The notes under the pieces were generated by a model, which was given only the letters and a program-made list of their open reading frames with translations, was not told where the DNA came from and searched no databases. The position numbers were made by a program, and so were the translations under genes. 14,293 nt of DNA from an uncultured Lachnospiraceae bacterium (GTDB taxonomy: Bacteria; Bacillota; Clostridia; Lachnospirales; Lachnospiraceae): the NCBI GenBank assembly GCA_910577655.1, contig CAJTOW010000100.1, forward strand, positions 1-14,293, read 5' to 3'. This document shows positions 6,554 to 12,762 of this stretch, one piece after another. The stretch's first letter is position 1. Each line of letters starts with the position of its first letter.

Positions 6554-7849
6554 TTATATTCTATATCCGGAAATATACTCCCGCAGCCCATCCTCCTTCC
6601 CACTGACGGTTCCCTGAACCATTTCCCCTTTGCCGCCGCCTTTTCCGGTATATATCCCGTGGAAGTCCCTGAGAAATGCTTTCAGGTCAATGCTCTGGCT
6701 GCCGATGGTATACTGGTAGCCGTCAGTATCATTTCCCAGGAACAAGGCACAGATGCCGGTGCATCTTCTCATGGCTGTATCCACAAACCGGCGGGCTGCG
6801 TGCTTATCAAGCTCCGGCTCGAAGACGATCACATGCTCTGTGTGATCTCCTATGGCAGCCAGTTTCTCGTCCATGCGGATATTCTGGGCGCGCACCAGCT
6901 TTGTCTTCCACTGCTGTACTTCTTCCTGAAGACGCTGCACAGCGGCGGCCACTTCCCCCGGCTTGGCAGACAGCAGATGGGAAATATCCCTGACGCTGGT
7001 TTCCTTCTCCTGATAATCCTTAAGGGCCCGGAAGCCGCACACCATGGTAACCCGTGTACCGCCCTTGTACTTCACCCCGTCTATCAGCTTGATCAGACCG
7101 ATCTCGCCGGTATGCTCCACGTGGGGCGCACAGCAGGCGCAGACGTCGTAACCGGGTATTGTGACGATCCGTACCTGGCCCTCCAGCTCCTTCTTGCTGC
7201 GGTATTCCAGGGCATCCAGCTCCTCCCTGGCTGGATAGCTTACCTGAATGGCGATGTTCTGGAACACGGCTTCATTGGCCTCCTGCTCAATCCGGCGGAG
7301 ATTCTCCTGTGTAAGGACTCCATTGAAGTCCATAGTCACCAACTCCCGTCCCAGATGAAATCCCACATTGTCATAACCAAAATGCCGGTGCACCAGACCG
7401 GATACAATATGCTCCCCCGTATGCTGCTGCATGGCCCAAAAACGGGCTACATAGTCAATACGGCCCTCTACCTGGGTTCCCGGCTTCAGGGGCGGAGCTT
7501 CCCCTGCCTCCATATTAACATGCAAATGTTCCCGGCAGGCGGCTTCCCGAAAGGCTGGTCCTGCGGATCCATTTTCTCCGGGCGCGTTTTCCTGGAACTC
7601 CGGTTTTGTGAGTCCCTCAAGGGGTGCCAGATAGTGAACGATCTGGCCGTCTTTCTCCTGCACATCCTGAACCTGGATATCGCCCAGAATCCCCGTATCC
7701 GCATATTGGCCTCCACCCTCCGGGAAAAAGGCCGTACGATCCAGCACCACCCCATAGCACCCCCGCTTCTCCTCCCAGCGGCAGTCCACTACCTGGGCGG
7801 TAAATTCCCTGAGGTGACTATCCTGATAGTAAAGTTTTGTTTTTATCAT
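6554..7849 (-). CDS. AlaX-type alanyl-tRNA editing protein (long form with DHHA1 domain)
   Basis: This 431-aa protein hydrolyses mischarged Ser- or Gly-tRNA(Ala), acting in trans like the editing half of alanyl-tRNA synthetase. The N-terminal beta-barrel carries FFPEGGGQ (41-48). The zinc/active-site motifs are HTGEH (143-147) and CxxxH (Cys239, His243). A DHHA1 domain closes the chain with TGKGGGKGEMVQG near residue 400. No aminoacylation domain is present, so it is an editing protein and not a synthetase. I start at the ATG at 7849, since AGGAG lies six bases upstream; a farther ATG at 7873 has no such support. Residues about 81-122 (FQENAPGENGSAGPAFREAACREH...) form an extra hydrophilic insert between the barrel and the zinc domain. 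Confidence 0.93.
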   Translation of the reverse strand: MIKTKLYYQDSHLREFTAQVVDCRWEEKRGCYGVVLDRTAFFPEGGGQYADTGILGDIQVQDVQEKDGQIVHYLAPLEGLTKPEFQENAPGENGSAGPAFREAACREHLHVNMEAGEAPPLKPGTQVEGRIDYVARFWAMQQHTGEHIVSGLVHRHFGYDNVGFHLGRELVTMDFNGVLTQENLRRIEQEANEAVFQNIAIQVSYPAREELDALEYRSKKELEGQVRIVTIPGYDVCACCAPHVEHTGEIGLIKLIDGVKYKGGTRVTMVCGFRALKDYQEKETSVRDISHLLSAKPGEVAAAVQRLQEEVQQWKTKLVRAQNIRMDEKLAAIGDHTEHVIVFEPELDKHAARRFVDTAMRRCTGICALFLGNDTDGYQYTIGSQSIDLKAFLRDFHGIYTGKGGGKGEMVQGTVSGKEDGLREYISGYRI

Positions 7850-7904
7850 AATGTTCTCCTGATCATGTTTCATGGCAGTTTAGAGAGATCTGGGCTGTTA
7901 GCAT

Positions 7905-7970
7905 TTTGCAGCAGTTCAGATGGGCGGCAAAATGCTTATGCATACGATGCGTCATTCCCATGATTTGCTG
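7905..7970 (+). repeat. Possible truncated copy of the structured dispersed element
   Basis: CAGTTCAGATGGG (7912-7924), GCTTATGCATAC (7933-7944) and TGATTTGCTG (7961-7970) match three blocks of copy B in the same order. Most of the 5' hairpins and the closing 3' end are missing. GCATTTTGC (7901-7909) and GCAAAATGC (7927-7935) form a new stem. It lies upstream of the DUF3881 promoter. Confidence 0.45.
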
Positions 7971-8040
7971 TTTATCCAGACTTTCATTATTATATAAGAT
8001 CCCTGGTTAGAACGCAACCATTATCCATAGCGTTTCTTCA

Positions 8041-8069
8041 TTGAAAAATATCCTGTTATAGGGTATAAT
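8041..8069 (+). promoter_or_regulatory. Promoter of the DUF3881 gene
   Basis: TTGAAA (8041-8046) and TATAAT (8064-8069) are spaced by exactly 17 bases. The leader is short, with GAGGTGG (8091-8097) as the ribosome site before the ATG at 8102. Confidence 0.8.
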
Positions 8070-8101
8070 GCATGTAATCGTTCCTTACATGAGGTGGCCG
8101 C

Positions 8102-9004
8102 ATGCATAAATATCTGAGAAGTGTTGGATTTAGTTCCTACCAGAAAAGAAAAGAGATTGAAAAATTACTGAATATCCTGGAACAGACTACAGATAGACGG
8201 CAGTTTATCCAGATCGATCCGGAGTCAAAGTTCTGCGAAGTGCGTGCGGAGGTGGCACCGGGTATGGGGATTGTCATGGCCGGCGAAGTGGATGAGTATG
8301 GCTTTTTCCACCGGGAATACTATTATCCTTACCTGACAAGCATGGATGATTCCTCCTCCGCCGACTGTTCCATCCAGCGCCACACGGAAAAAGAGACCTT
8401 CGCTGGACTCCTGGATGAAAACCGTGTGGGGATTTCCCTGATTTTCTATCTGGACAACAGTTTTGAGTACATGGCCCGTATTCTGGGCCGCATTCCTGCC
8501 AGAGTTATGTCTGTCCGGCTGTCCAGCTTCGCCGCAGAGGGCAAGATCCTGCTGCCCCTTCACAAGACTAAAAAGCAGATCGAAATGGCCCGTGTGGCTG
8601 CCAAGGACCGCAACCACCTGATGGAGGCGGCACGCAACGGTGACGAGGAAGCCATGGAAACCCTGACGATCGAGGATATTGATCTGTATTCCCAGATCTC
8701 CCGCCGTGTCATGCGGGAGGATCTTTACTCTATTGTGGATTCCTGCTTCATGCCAAGCGGCATTGAGTGTGACCAGTACACGGTCATCGGCGAGATCCTC
8801 CATGTGGAGAAAAAGGAGAACAAAATCACCAGCGAAATCGTCTATGATCTGACCCTCAACTGCAATGATGTTATCTTCCATGTGGGCATCGCAAAGCTGG
8901 ATCTCACAGGCGAACCCATGGCAGGCCGCCGTTTTAAAGGACAGATCTGGATGCAGGGCACTGCGGTCTTCCAGGAGCAGACTACAGAGAACGGTATGGT
9001 ATAA
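8102..9004 (+). CDS. DUF3881 family protein
   Basis: The 300-aa protein resembles DUF3881, a family I associate with Lachnospiraceae, whose function is unknown. The N-terminus MHKYLRSVGFSSYQKRKEIEKLL is typical. A tyrosine-rich stretch (EYGFFHREYYYPYL) lies near 66-79. There are no membrane segments or signal peptide, so it should be cytoplasmic. It has a consensus promoter and stands alone. Its stop codon lies inside the first ATGGTATAAT box of the 115-bp repeat that follows, so insertion of that repeat may have set the present C-terminus. Confidence 0.85.
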   Translation: MHKYLRSVGFSSYQKRKEIEKLLNILEQTTDRRQFIQIDPESKFCEVRAEVAPGMGIVMAGEVDEYGFFHREYYYPYLTSMDDSSSADCSIQRHTEKETFAGLLDENRVGISLIFYLDNSFEYMARILGRIPARVMSVRLSSFAAEGKILLPLHKTKKQIEMARVAAKDRNHLMEAARNGDEEAMETLTIEDIDLYSQISRRVMREDLYSIVDSCFMPSGIECDQYTVIGEILHVEKKENKITSEIVYDLTLNCNDVIFHVGIAKLDLTGEPMAGRRFKGQIWMQGTAVFQEQTTENGMV

Positions 9005-9110
9005 TATGAACACTTAGCGAGGTGTTTTCGAGCTTAGTGTGAATATATACCTGGCCACTTAGTGAATACGAGCCATGGGCGAAGTATGAACTTAGTGGAC
9101 ATGGTATAAT
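8996..9110 (+). repeat. 115-bp double-hairpin repeat, copy 1
   Basis: The unit begins and ends with TGGTATAAT. It contains two near-palindromes. The first is ACACTTAGC/GCTTAGTGT (9010-9018/9032-9040). The second is CCACTTAGT/ACTTAGTGG (9055-9063/9090-9098) with inner pairs ATAC/GTAT and GCC/GGC. It aligns without gaps to 9262-9376 with about ten differences (roughly 91% identity). Confidence 0.93.
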
Positions 9111-9127
9111 GTCCACGAAAGCGAAAA

Positions 9128-9255
9128 GCAGTGCGGAAAAGGACGAATAAAAAGGTGCGTTGTGCTCGCGCATAAGCAGCTTTTTATTTGGCCTTTTCCA
9201 TAGGGCCGCAAGGCCCGTGAGCGAGATGGAGTGTAGCGGAATCGAGCTGCACTGC
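9128..9255 (+). other. Folded segment between the two 115-bp repeats
   Basis: GCAGTGC (9128-9134) can pair with GCACTGC (9249-9255). Within are a long stem, GGAAAAGG and AATAAAAAG (9135-9154) with CTTTTTATT and CCTTTTCC (9180-9199), and a GGGCC-GCAA-GGCCC hairpin (9203-9216). No coding frame is convincing. It may be a separate small mobile or RNA element placed between two copies of the flanking repeat. Confidence 0.7.
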
Positions 9256-9261
9256 GGACCC

Positions 9262-9376
9262 ATGGTATAATATGAACACTTAGCGAGGTATTTTCGAGCT
9301 TAGTGTGAATATATACCTGACCACTTAGCGAATGCGAGCCAGAGGCGAAGCATGAGGTTAGTGGACGTGGTATAAT
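9262..9376 (+). repeat. 115-bp double-hairpin repeat, copy 2
   Basis: This is the second copy, offset 266 bp from the first. In its second hairpin the inner pair ATAC/GTAT has become ATGC/GCAT (9332-9335/9350-9353), a matched change on both sides, which supports a conserved fold. Confidence 0.93.
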
Positions 9377-9397
9377 CCGGGTCCGGATGTTTTTATG

Positions 9398-9431
9398 ACG
9401 GCAGTCCAGGGGATCTGGACTGCCGTTATTT
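9398..9431 (+). terminator. Perfect 12-bp hairpin, probable terminator
   Basis: ACGGCAGTCCAG (9398-9409) pairs perfectly with CTGGACTGCCGT (9415-9426) around GGGAT, followed by TATTTC. The T-tract is weak but the stem is very stable. It could end transcripts from the DUF3881 gene and the repeat block. Confidence 0.6.
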
Positions 9432-9549
9432 CAGGAGCGGCAGGTCTGGAGTTGCTCTACGCTGTCTGGTTCTGTTCCTCGCTGCTCCGTAGCGGCCCCT
9501 GCTATTATTATTCATGACAGGGTATCTCGTAAAGTGTCTCGCCAAGAGG

Positions 9550-9580
9550 AAAAAACAAGGCTTTTTAGATAAAATCCTTG
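9550..9580 (-). terminator. Terminator-like hairpin on the minus strand
   Basis: On the minus strand CAAGG (9576-9580) and CCTTG (9556-9560) enclose a TTTT/AAAA extension and are followed by six T (9550-9555). No gene on that strand obviously feeds it. The adjoining minus-strand segment 9580-9652 starts GTAACAGTTCAGG, like the dispersed element. The stretch 9432-9687 has no gene I can support. Confidence 0.5.
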
Positions 9581-9687
9581 TAACCTTTTGTAAACAGAGC
9601 TCTTTGCTCCATTCTGTGTAATAATTAAGTTCACCTGAACTGTTACACAACAACAGTTACGCATCCCCCAAATTTCTAACAAAACAC

Positions 9688-9716
9688 TTGACGCCATGTG
9701 GATTTTTTCATATAAT
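9688..9716 (+). promoter_or_regulatory. Strong promoter of the tRNA-Arg locus
   Basis: TTGACG (9688-9693) and TATAAT (9711-9716) are spaced by 17 bases, close to consensus, as usual for stable-RNA genes. It lies about 30 bases before the first tRNA-like sequence. Confidence 0.82.
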
Positions 9717-9745
9717 AGGGGGGATGACAACTTTGTCAGGCAGAT

Positions 9746-9784
9746 GTTTCCGTAGCTCAGATGGATAGAGCGACCGCCTCCTAA
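9746..9784 (+). pseudogene. Broken tRNA-Arg(CCT), 5' half only
   Basis: The sequence has a 5' acceptor strand GTTTCCG, TA, D-stem GCTC/GAGC with loop AGATGGATA, then ACCGC and the anticodon loop CTCCTAA. After that the 3' half is missing: no GCGGT follows to close the anticodon stem and no CGGAAAC to close the acceptor. Bases 9752-9784 match 29 of 33 with the intact tRNA at 9854-9886. The break lies exactly at the end of the anticodon loop. A T-loop-like TTCGAGTCC at 9843-9851 may be a leftover of the lost 3' half. Confidence 0.78.
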
Positions 9785-9847
9785 TATCCCGGTCATCAAA
9801 GTCCGTGGAGGTAAAAAAGCTCTTTTCATAAACTTCATATCGTTCGA

Positions 9848-9921
9848 GTCCTCGTAGCTCAGCTGGATAGAGCACACGCCTCCTAAGCGTGGGGTCGGAA
9901 GTTCAAATCTTCTCGGGGACG
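9848..9921 (+). tRNA. tRNA-Arg (anticodon CCT)
   Basis: This is a complete cloverleaf of 74 bases. The acceptor pairs GTCCTCG/CGGGGAC (one G-U), the D-stem GCTC/GAGC and the anticodon stem CACGC/GCGTG around CTCCTAA. The T-arm is GGAAG/CTTCT around TTCAAAT. The anticodon CCT reads AGG (arginine). CCA is not encoded. It is followed at once by a terminator. Confidence 0.95.
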
Positions 9922-9926
9922 CTGGA

Positions 9927-9957
9927 ATGCCGTAACTTCAAGGGTTGCGGCATTTTT
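9927..9957 (+). terminator. Terminator of tRNA-Arg
   Basis: ATGCCGTAAC (9927-9936) pairs with GTTGCGGCAT (9944-9953), one G-U, followed by TTTTT. Confidence 0.92.
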
Positions 9958-10026
9958 GTTCTTTCAGGGATTCCAATATAACCTCCTTTCGTGGCTGTAT
10001 TTTCGACCTGCCGCCTGTGGGGGAAG

Positions 10027-10049
10027 TCCTGAAAGGAATCGAACCCCCT
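10027..10049 (-). other. tRNA 3'-end-like fragment
   Basis: On the minus strand this reads GGGGGTTCGATTCC then TTTCAGGAC, resembling a T-arm and the 3' acceptor strand of a tRNA. No other tRNA part is present. Its place between the tRNA gene and the integrase suggests a relic of an attachment site, but the orientation is opposite to the tRNA at 9848-9921. The stretch 9958-10134 contains nothing else I can name. Confidence 0.35.
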
Positions 10050-10134
10050 GGCGGGAAAAACAAGGTCTGCTAATCATTTTGCTAATTTGTACTTTTATGT
10101 ACTCCCGTTGCATCCCATGTTATCCTGTGTCGTT

Positions 10135-11562
10135 TCATGCACCGAGCATCTTTTTTGCAAGCTGCGTCATGATCTGGTCGCCGTACTGTTCGATGAATTT
10201 CTGGGTGAAAGCGTCCATCGCCTGCAGGGAAGATTCCAGCTGTTTCATCATAACGTCCGGGTTGGGCACGGAGTCGCCCTCTCCCTGAAGGCTGCGCTCC
10301 ACGGGGCGCATATCGGGGTTGGAGTAAAAAGCCGTCTCAAATTTCTGTGCGTTGATCTTGCGGTCTTCGTCCAGGATATGCGCATAGATTTCCGTGATCA
10401 TGTCAATCTGTGCATGGCCGGTATCTCCCTGGGTGGCTTTGAGATCCCCTTTGTTCAGTTTCAGCTTGTAGGTCGTGCTGGAGTGGCGCAGGGAATGAAA
10501 TACCACATTGGGCAGGCCGGCAGACTTTTTAAGGCGTTCAAACTGGTTGCCAATAATGCGGTCTTCGCAGGGCCTTCCTGTTTCCTGAGCCAGTACCAGG
10601 TTGTAGTCTGTATAGTCCGGCCCCATGAACTCTTTCAGCCTGTCCTGCTTTTCCTTCCAGTCGCGCAGGATAAGGGCAAGGGTTTTGGGGAGCCATACCT
10701 TACGGATGCTGCTTTCTGTTTTCGGCTTTTTCAGGACAAGCCTGGTGGATGATCTGCCTCCCATCAGCCTGGGGAATACAAAAAGGATATCCTTTTCCCC
10801 AAGTGCGTCAATCGCCCTCTGGTCAACACGGGTAAGTTCCTTTTCAATCCATACATATGCGTTATCGTTTGCAATGTCTTCATCTGCGATGTGGAGGCAG
10901 TCCCAGGTCAGGCCGGTGATCTCCCCCATCCGCATGGAGCAGGCAAAAGCCAGATTGATCGCAATGTAGAGTTTCCCATCCTGGCAGTTGTCGAGGGCCT
11001 GGCGGATGATATCCGCCGTCCAGATTGCCCGGACTTTCTTTTCCCGTTTCGGCAGGTCGGCATCCTCAAACGGATTTTTGCCGATGATATCCCACCGCAC
11101 TGCCTGATGGAAAGCGCACCGGAGGAGCTTGATAATCTTTTCGATGGTGCAGGGTGTCACATACTCCGTTTTCGCATGGCGGTATGGAGTATTTACAGGG
11201 GCTGTTTTCTGAAGCTGCTGGATATATTTATCCACAGTCCTTTTGTTGATGTCCTGGACAACAAGGTTTCCAATCAGCGGATTGATATAGTTGTTGATCA
11301 GCGCCGTATTGCTGGCATAGATCGAAAGGCCCCATTTCTTTTCTCCATAAAGATCAACAAACTCCTTTAAGAAATCTTCCACCGTTGTTGTATTGGGCGG
11401 GATAAAAGTTCCGTTGTCAAGCTCGGCTTCTACCGCTGATTTTCTTTTCCTCGCCTCAGCTTTGGTGTTGAATGTTTCCCATTTCTGTCTTTTCTGCCCT
11501 TCCTGATCTGTATAGGTGTAGACGACAGCATGTTTTTTTCCTCTTTTTTGAATTGATGCCAT
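10135..11562 (-). CDS. int: Tyrosine-recombinase integrase of an integrated element
   Basis: The 475-aa protein is a phage/Tn916-type integrase, which inserts and excises an element by strand exchange through a covalent tyrosine intermediate. The N-terminal part (1-50) resembles the arm-binding domain (KHAVVYTYTDQEGQKRQKWETF). A SAM-like core-binding domain follows (60-160), then the catalytic domain. The catalytic set is visible: Arg211 (SMRMGEITGL), Lys281, His356 and Arg359 (HSLRH), His383 (GHAQIDMITEIYAH) and the nucleophile Tyr393. About 70 residues beyond the last helix form an extra C-terminal tail. AAAGGAG precedes the ATG. It follows the excisionase-like gene with a 20-base gap, and its 3' end faces the tRNA-Arg gene, a common integration target. 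Confidence 0.96.
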   Translation of the reverse strand: MASIQKRGKKHAVVYTYTDQEGQKRQKWETFNTKAEARKRKSAVEAELDNGTFIPPNTTTVEDFLKEFVDLYGEKKWGLSIYASNTALINNYINPLIGNLVVQDINKRTVDKYIQQLQKTAPVNTPYRHAKTEYVTPCTIEKIIKLLRCAFHQAVRWDIIGKNPFEDADLPKREKKVRAIWTADIIRQALDNCQDGKLYIAINLAFACSMRMGEITGLTWDCLHIADEDIANDNAYVWIEKELTRVDQRAIDALGEKDILFVFPRLMGGRSSTRLVLKKPKTESSIRKVWLPKTLALILRDWKEKQDRLKEFMGPDYTDYNLVLAQETGRPCEDRIIGNQFERLKKSAGLPNVVFHSLRHSSTTYKLKLNKGDLKATQGDTGHAQIDMITEIYAHILDEDRKINAQKFETAFYSNPDMRPVERSLQGEGDSVPNPDVMMKQLESSLQAMDAFTQKFIEQYGDQIMTQLAKKMLGA

Positions 11563-11582
11563 ATATACAGGCTCCTTTCTTT

Positions 11583-11792
11583 TTATGTTTCCCGGCTCCC
11601 GTCAAGCCATTCATCAAAGGATTTTCTGGAGATACGCAGTTTCTTTCCAATGCGTACCGTTTTGAAAGCTTCCGCAGCGCAGAGATTATATATTGAGCGT
11701 TTACTGATGCCGAGTATCTCTGCCGCTTCCGCGACAGAATAGCTTCTTTTTTCCGGATCGGGTTTCGGAAAATTATCTGTATGTTCAGCCAC
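11583..11792 (-). CDS. xis: Excisionase-like helix-turn-helix protein
   Basis: The 69-aa protein starts at a GTG, chosen because AGGAGG lies five bases upstream. The segment YSVAEAAEILGISKRSIYNLCAAEAFKTVRIGKKLRISRKSFDEWL is the helix_turn_helix_17/excisionase fold. It binds DNA next to the attachment site and steers the integrase toward excision; it often also controls the operon. It lies directly upstream of the integrase on the same strand. It could act purely as a transcription regulator. Confidence 0.88.
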   Translation of the reverse strand: MAEHTDNFPKPDPEKRSYSVAEAAEILGISKRSIYNLCAAEAFKTVRIGKKLRISRKSFDEWLDGSRET

Positions 11793-12197
11793 AGTGACCT
11801 CCTTTCTGTGTGGCTGGAAAGAGCCTACGGTTCCTTACCTATATAACTTACGAAATCAGGGCCAGCCACTTCAACAAAAAAATAAAAACAAGACGTTCTA
11901 ATTCTAAAAAATTTGTTTGATCCCACATGGCGCCCTGGGCCACTTCCTGCGCCGGAGTTTCCGCCGCGTATTTTCAGGCCGTGCTGTGCAGCGATTAAGC
12001 AGGGGCAGGCTTTTTATGGCAGACCTGTCCCATGCACCTGTATAACTCCCAGTACCATGCTATGAAATTGTCAATGTACGTTCTATGGCATCTTTTTAAA
12101 TGACCTATATAATAATAAAATAGGGTGAAAACCAGATATTTCTGCAAGAATCAGAAATTTTTTAAATTTCTTTCATACTATATATAGTTTTAAGTTG
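11793..12197. other. AT-rich non-coding region with palindromes, probable control or attachment-arm region
   Basis: There is no convincing gene between the excisionase-like start and the leader promoter. Dyads include CCTAT/ATAGG (12104-12108/12120-12124), GAAATTT-TTT-AAATTTC (12154-12170) and the perfect 12-bp palindrome ACTATATATAGT (12177-12188). A GGGGCAGG/CCTGTCCC hairpin spans about 12001-12030. Such dyads suit binding by the excisionase-like protein, the integrase or a repressor of the rightward genes, but no repeated arm-type site is clear by eye. Confidence 0.4.
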
Positions 12198-12226
12198 TTG
12201 ACTGATTCCATATCTTGTGTTACACT
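12198..12226 (+). promoter_or_regulatory. Promoter of the folded leader
   Basis: TTGACT (12198-12203) and TACACT (12221-12226) are spaced by 17 bases, with TGT immediately before the -10 box (extended -10). Transcription would begin near 12233. The palindrome at 12177-12188 lies just upstream. Confidence 0.6.
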
Positions 12227-12232
12227 TCCCTT

Positions 12233-12380
12233 GTAATTGATTTTTGTGCGCATCCTTTTGTGGATATAGTCGGAATTGCCTGTATGTGGCAAACTTCCGC
12301 ATTGCACACGCCGTTAAGTTTGTATGATTGTACCAGCAGTATCACTACGCCCTGTGAGTGATATACCGCTGGTTTTATTT
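12233..12380 (+). ncRNA. Candidate structured RNA or leader ending in a terminator
   Basis: TGTGC (12245-12249) and GCACA (12304-12308) can close a junction with two hairpins. One is ATCC/GGAT (12252-12255/12262-12265). The other is CGGAA-TTGCC with GGCAA-TTCCG (12271-12280/12288-12299, two-base bulge). A terminator follows at 12332-12380. Promoter, compact fold and terminator together look like a small RNA or a riboswitch/attenuator leader. It matches no RNA family I can name. Confidence 0.5.
12332..12380 (+). terminator. First terminator of the leader
   Basis: ACCAGC and GTATCACT (12332-12346) pair with AGTGATATAC and GCTGGT (12357-12373), with a small bulge, followed by TTTTATTTT. Confidence 0.8.
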
Positions 12381-12407
12381 TGGAAAATTTTATTATTTCT
12401 TTTCAGA

Positions 12408-12476
12408 GCAGGAATGACACGGGTTCATAGGAAACTACGGACGCCAGGAATATCAGAGAGTCATTCCTGCTTTTTT
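12408..12476 (+). terminator. Second terminator before the zinc-ribbon gene
   Basis: GCAGGAATGAC (12408-12418) pairs perfectly with GTCATTCCTGC (12460-12470), followed by six T. The 41-base loop is unusually long for a plain terminator, which fits a regulated (attenuator) structure. Confidence 0.75.
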
Positions 12477-12547
12477 GCTGCCTGAAAGCCGGAAGGCATA
12501 TAAGGATACAACAACATTCACAAGAAAGAAAGGAAGGTGGAGAGTGA

Positions 12548-12751
12548 TTGCAGAAAGTAAGATGGCTGGATCAGGACTGTAACAAATGTGGCAGACAGTT
12601 AAACAGCTGGGATGCCCGGTTATCGAAAACCCTGGCGTACAAATACCCGTGCTGTGAATCCTGTATTGCCGGAGAATATGATATGTCGGCAGAAAGGCTG
12701 CGGGACCGCATGGAAAACTATTTTGGGATGCGTCCCTGCCAGGGATTATAA
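12548..12751 (+). CDS. Small zinc-ribbon protein
   Basis: The 67-aa protein starts at a TTG, supported by GGAGAG a few bases upstream. Cys11-x2-Cys14 and Cys35/36-x2-Cys39 form a likely zinc ribbon. The C-terminal half (MSAERLRDRMENYFGMRPCQGL) is a helix and a short conserved-looking end. I recognise no named family. It ends 11 bases before the ATG of the next gene, with AGGAGG directly after its stop codon, so the two are clearly one transcript and probably translationally linked. It may bind nucleic acid or assist the larger partner. Confidence 0.75.
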   Translation: MQKVRWLDQDCNKCGRQLNSWDARLSKTLAYKYPCCESCIAGEYDMSAERLRDRMENYFGMRPCQGL

Positions 12752-12762
12752 GGAGGAACAAA

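Noticed and set aside
6659..7963. Long plus-strand open frame (434 codons) opposite the AlaX gene
   Set aside because: The minus-strand frame has clear AlaX motifs and a ribosome site. The plus frame has none and is a GC-biased shadow.
8225..9013. Minus-strand frame of 262 codons opposite the DUF3881 gene
   Set aside because: The plus-strand gene has a consensus promoter, a ribosome site and family resemblance; the antisense frame has none.
8982..9263. Minus-strand frame of 93 codons across the first 115-bp repeat
   Set aside because: It covers non-coding hairpins and lacks a ribosome site.
9512..9877. Minus-strand frame of 121 codons across the tRNA locus
   Set aside because: It runs through the tRNA promoter, the broken tRNA and part of the intact tRNA, so it is not a credible gene.
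10087..10752. Plus-strand frame of 221 codons opposite the integrase
   Set aside because: The integrase frame shows the full catalytic set; the opposite frame has no family features.
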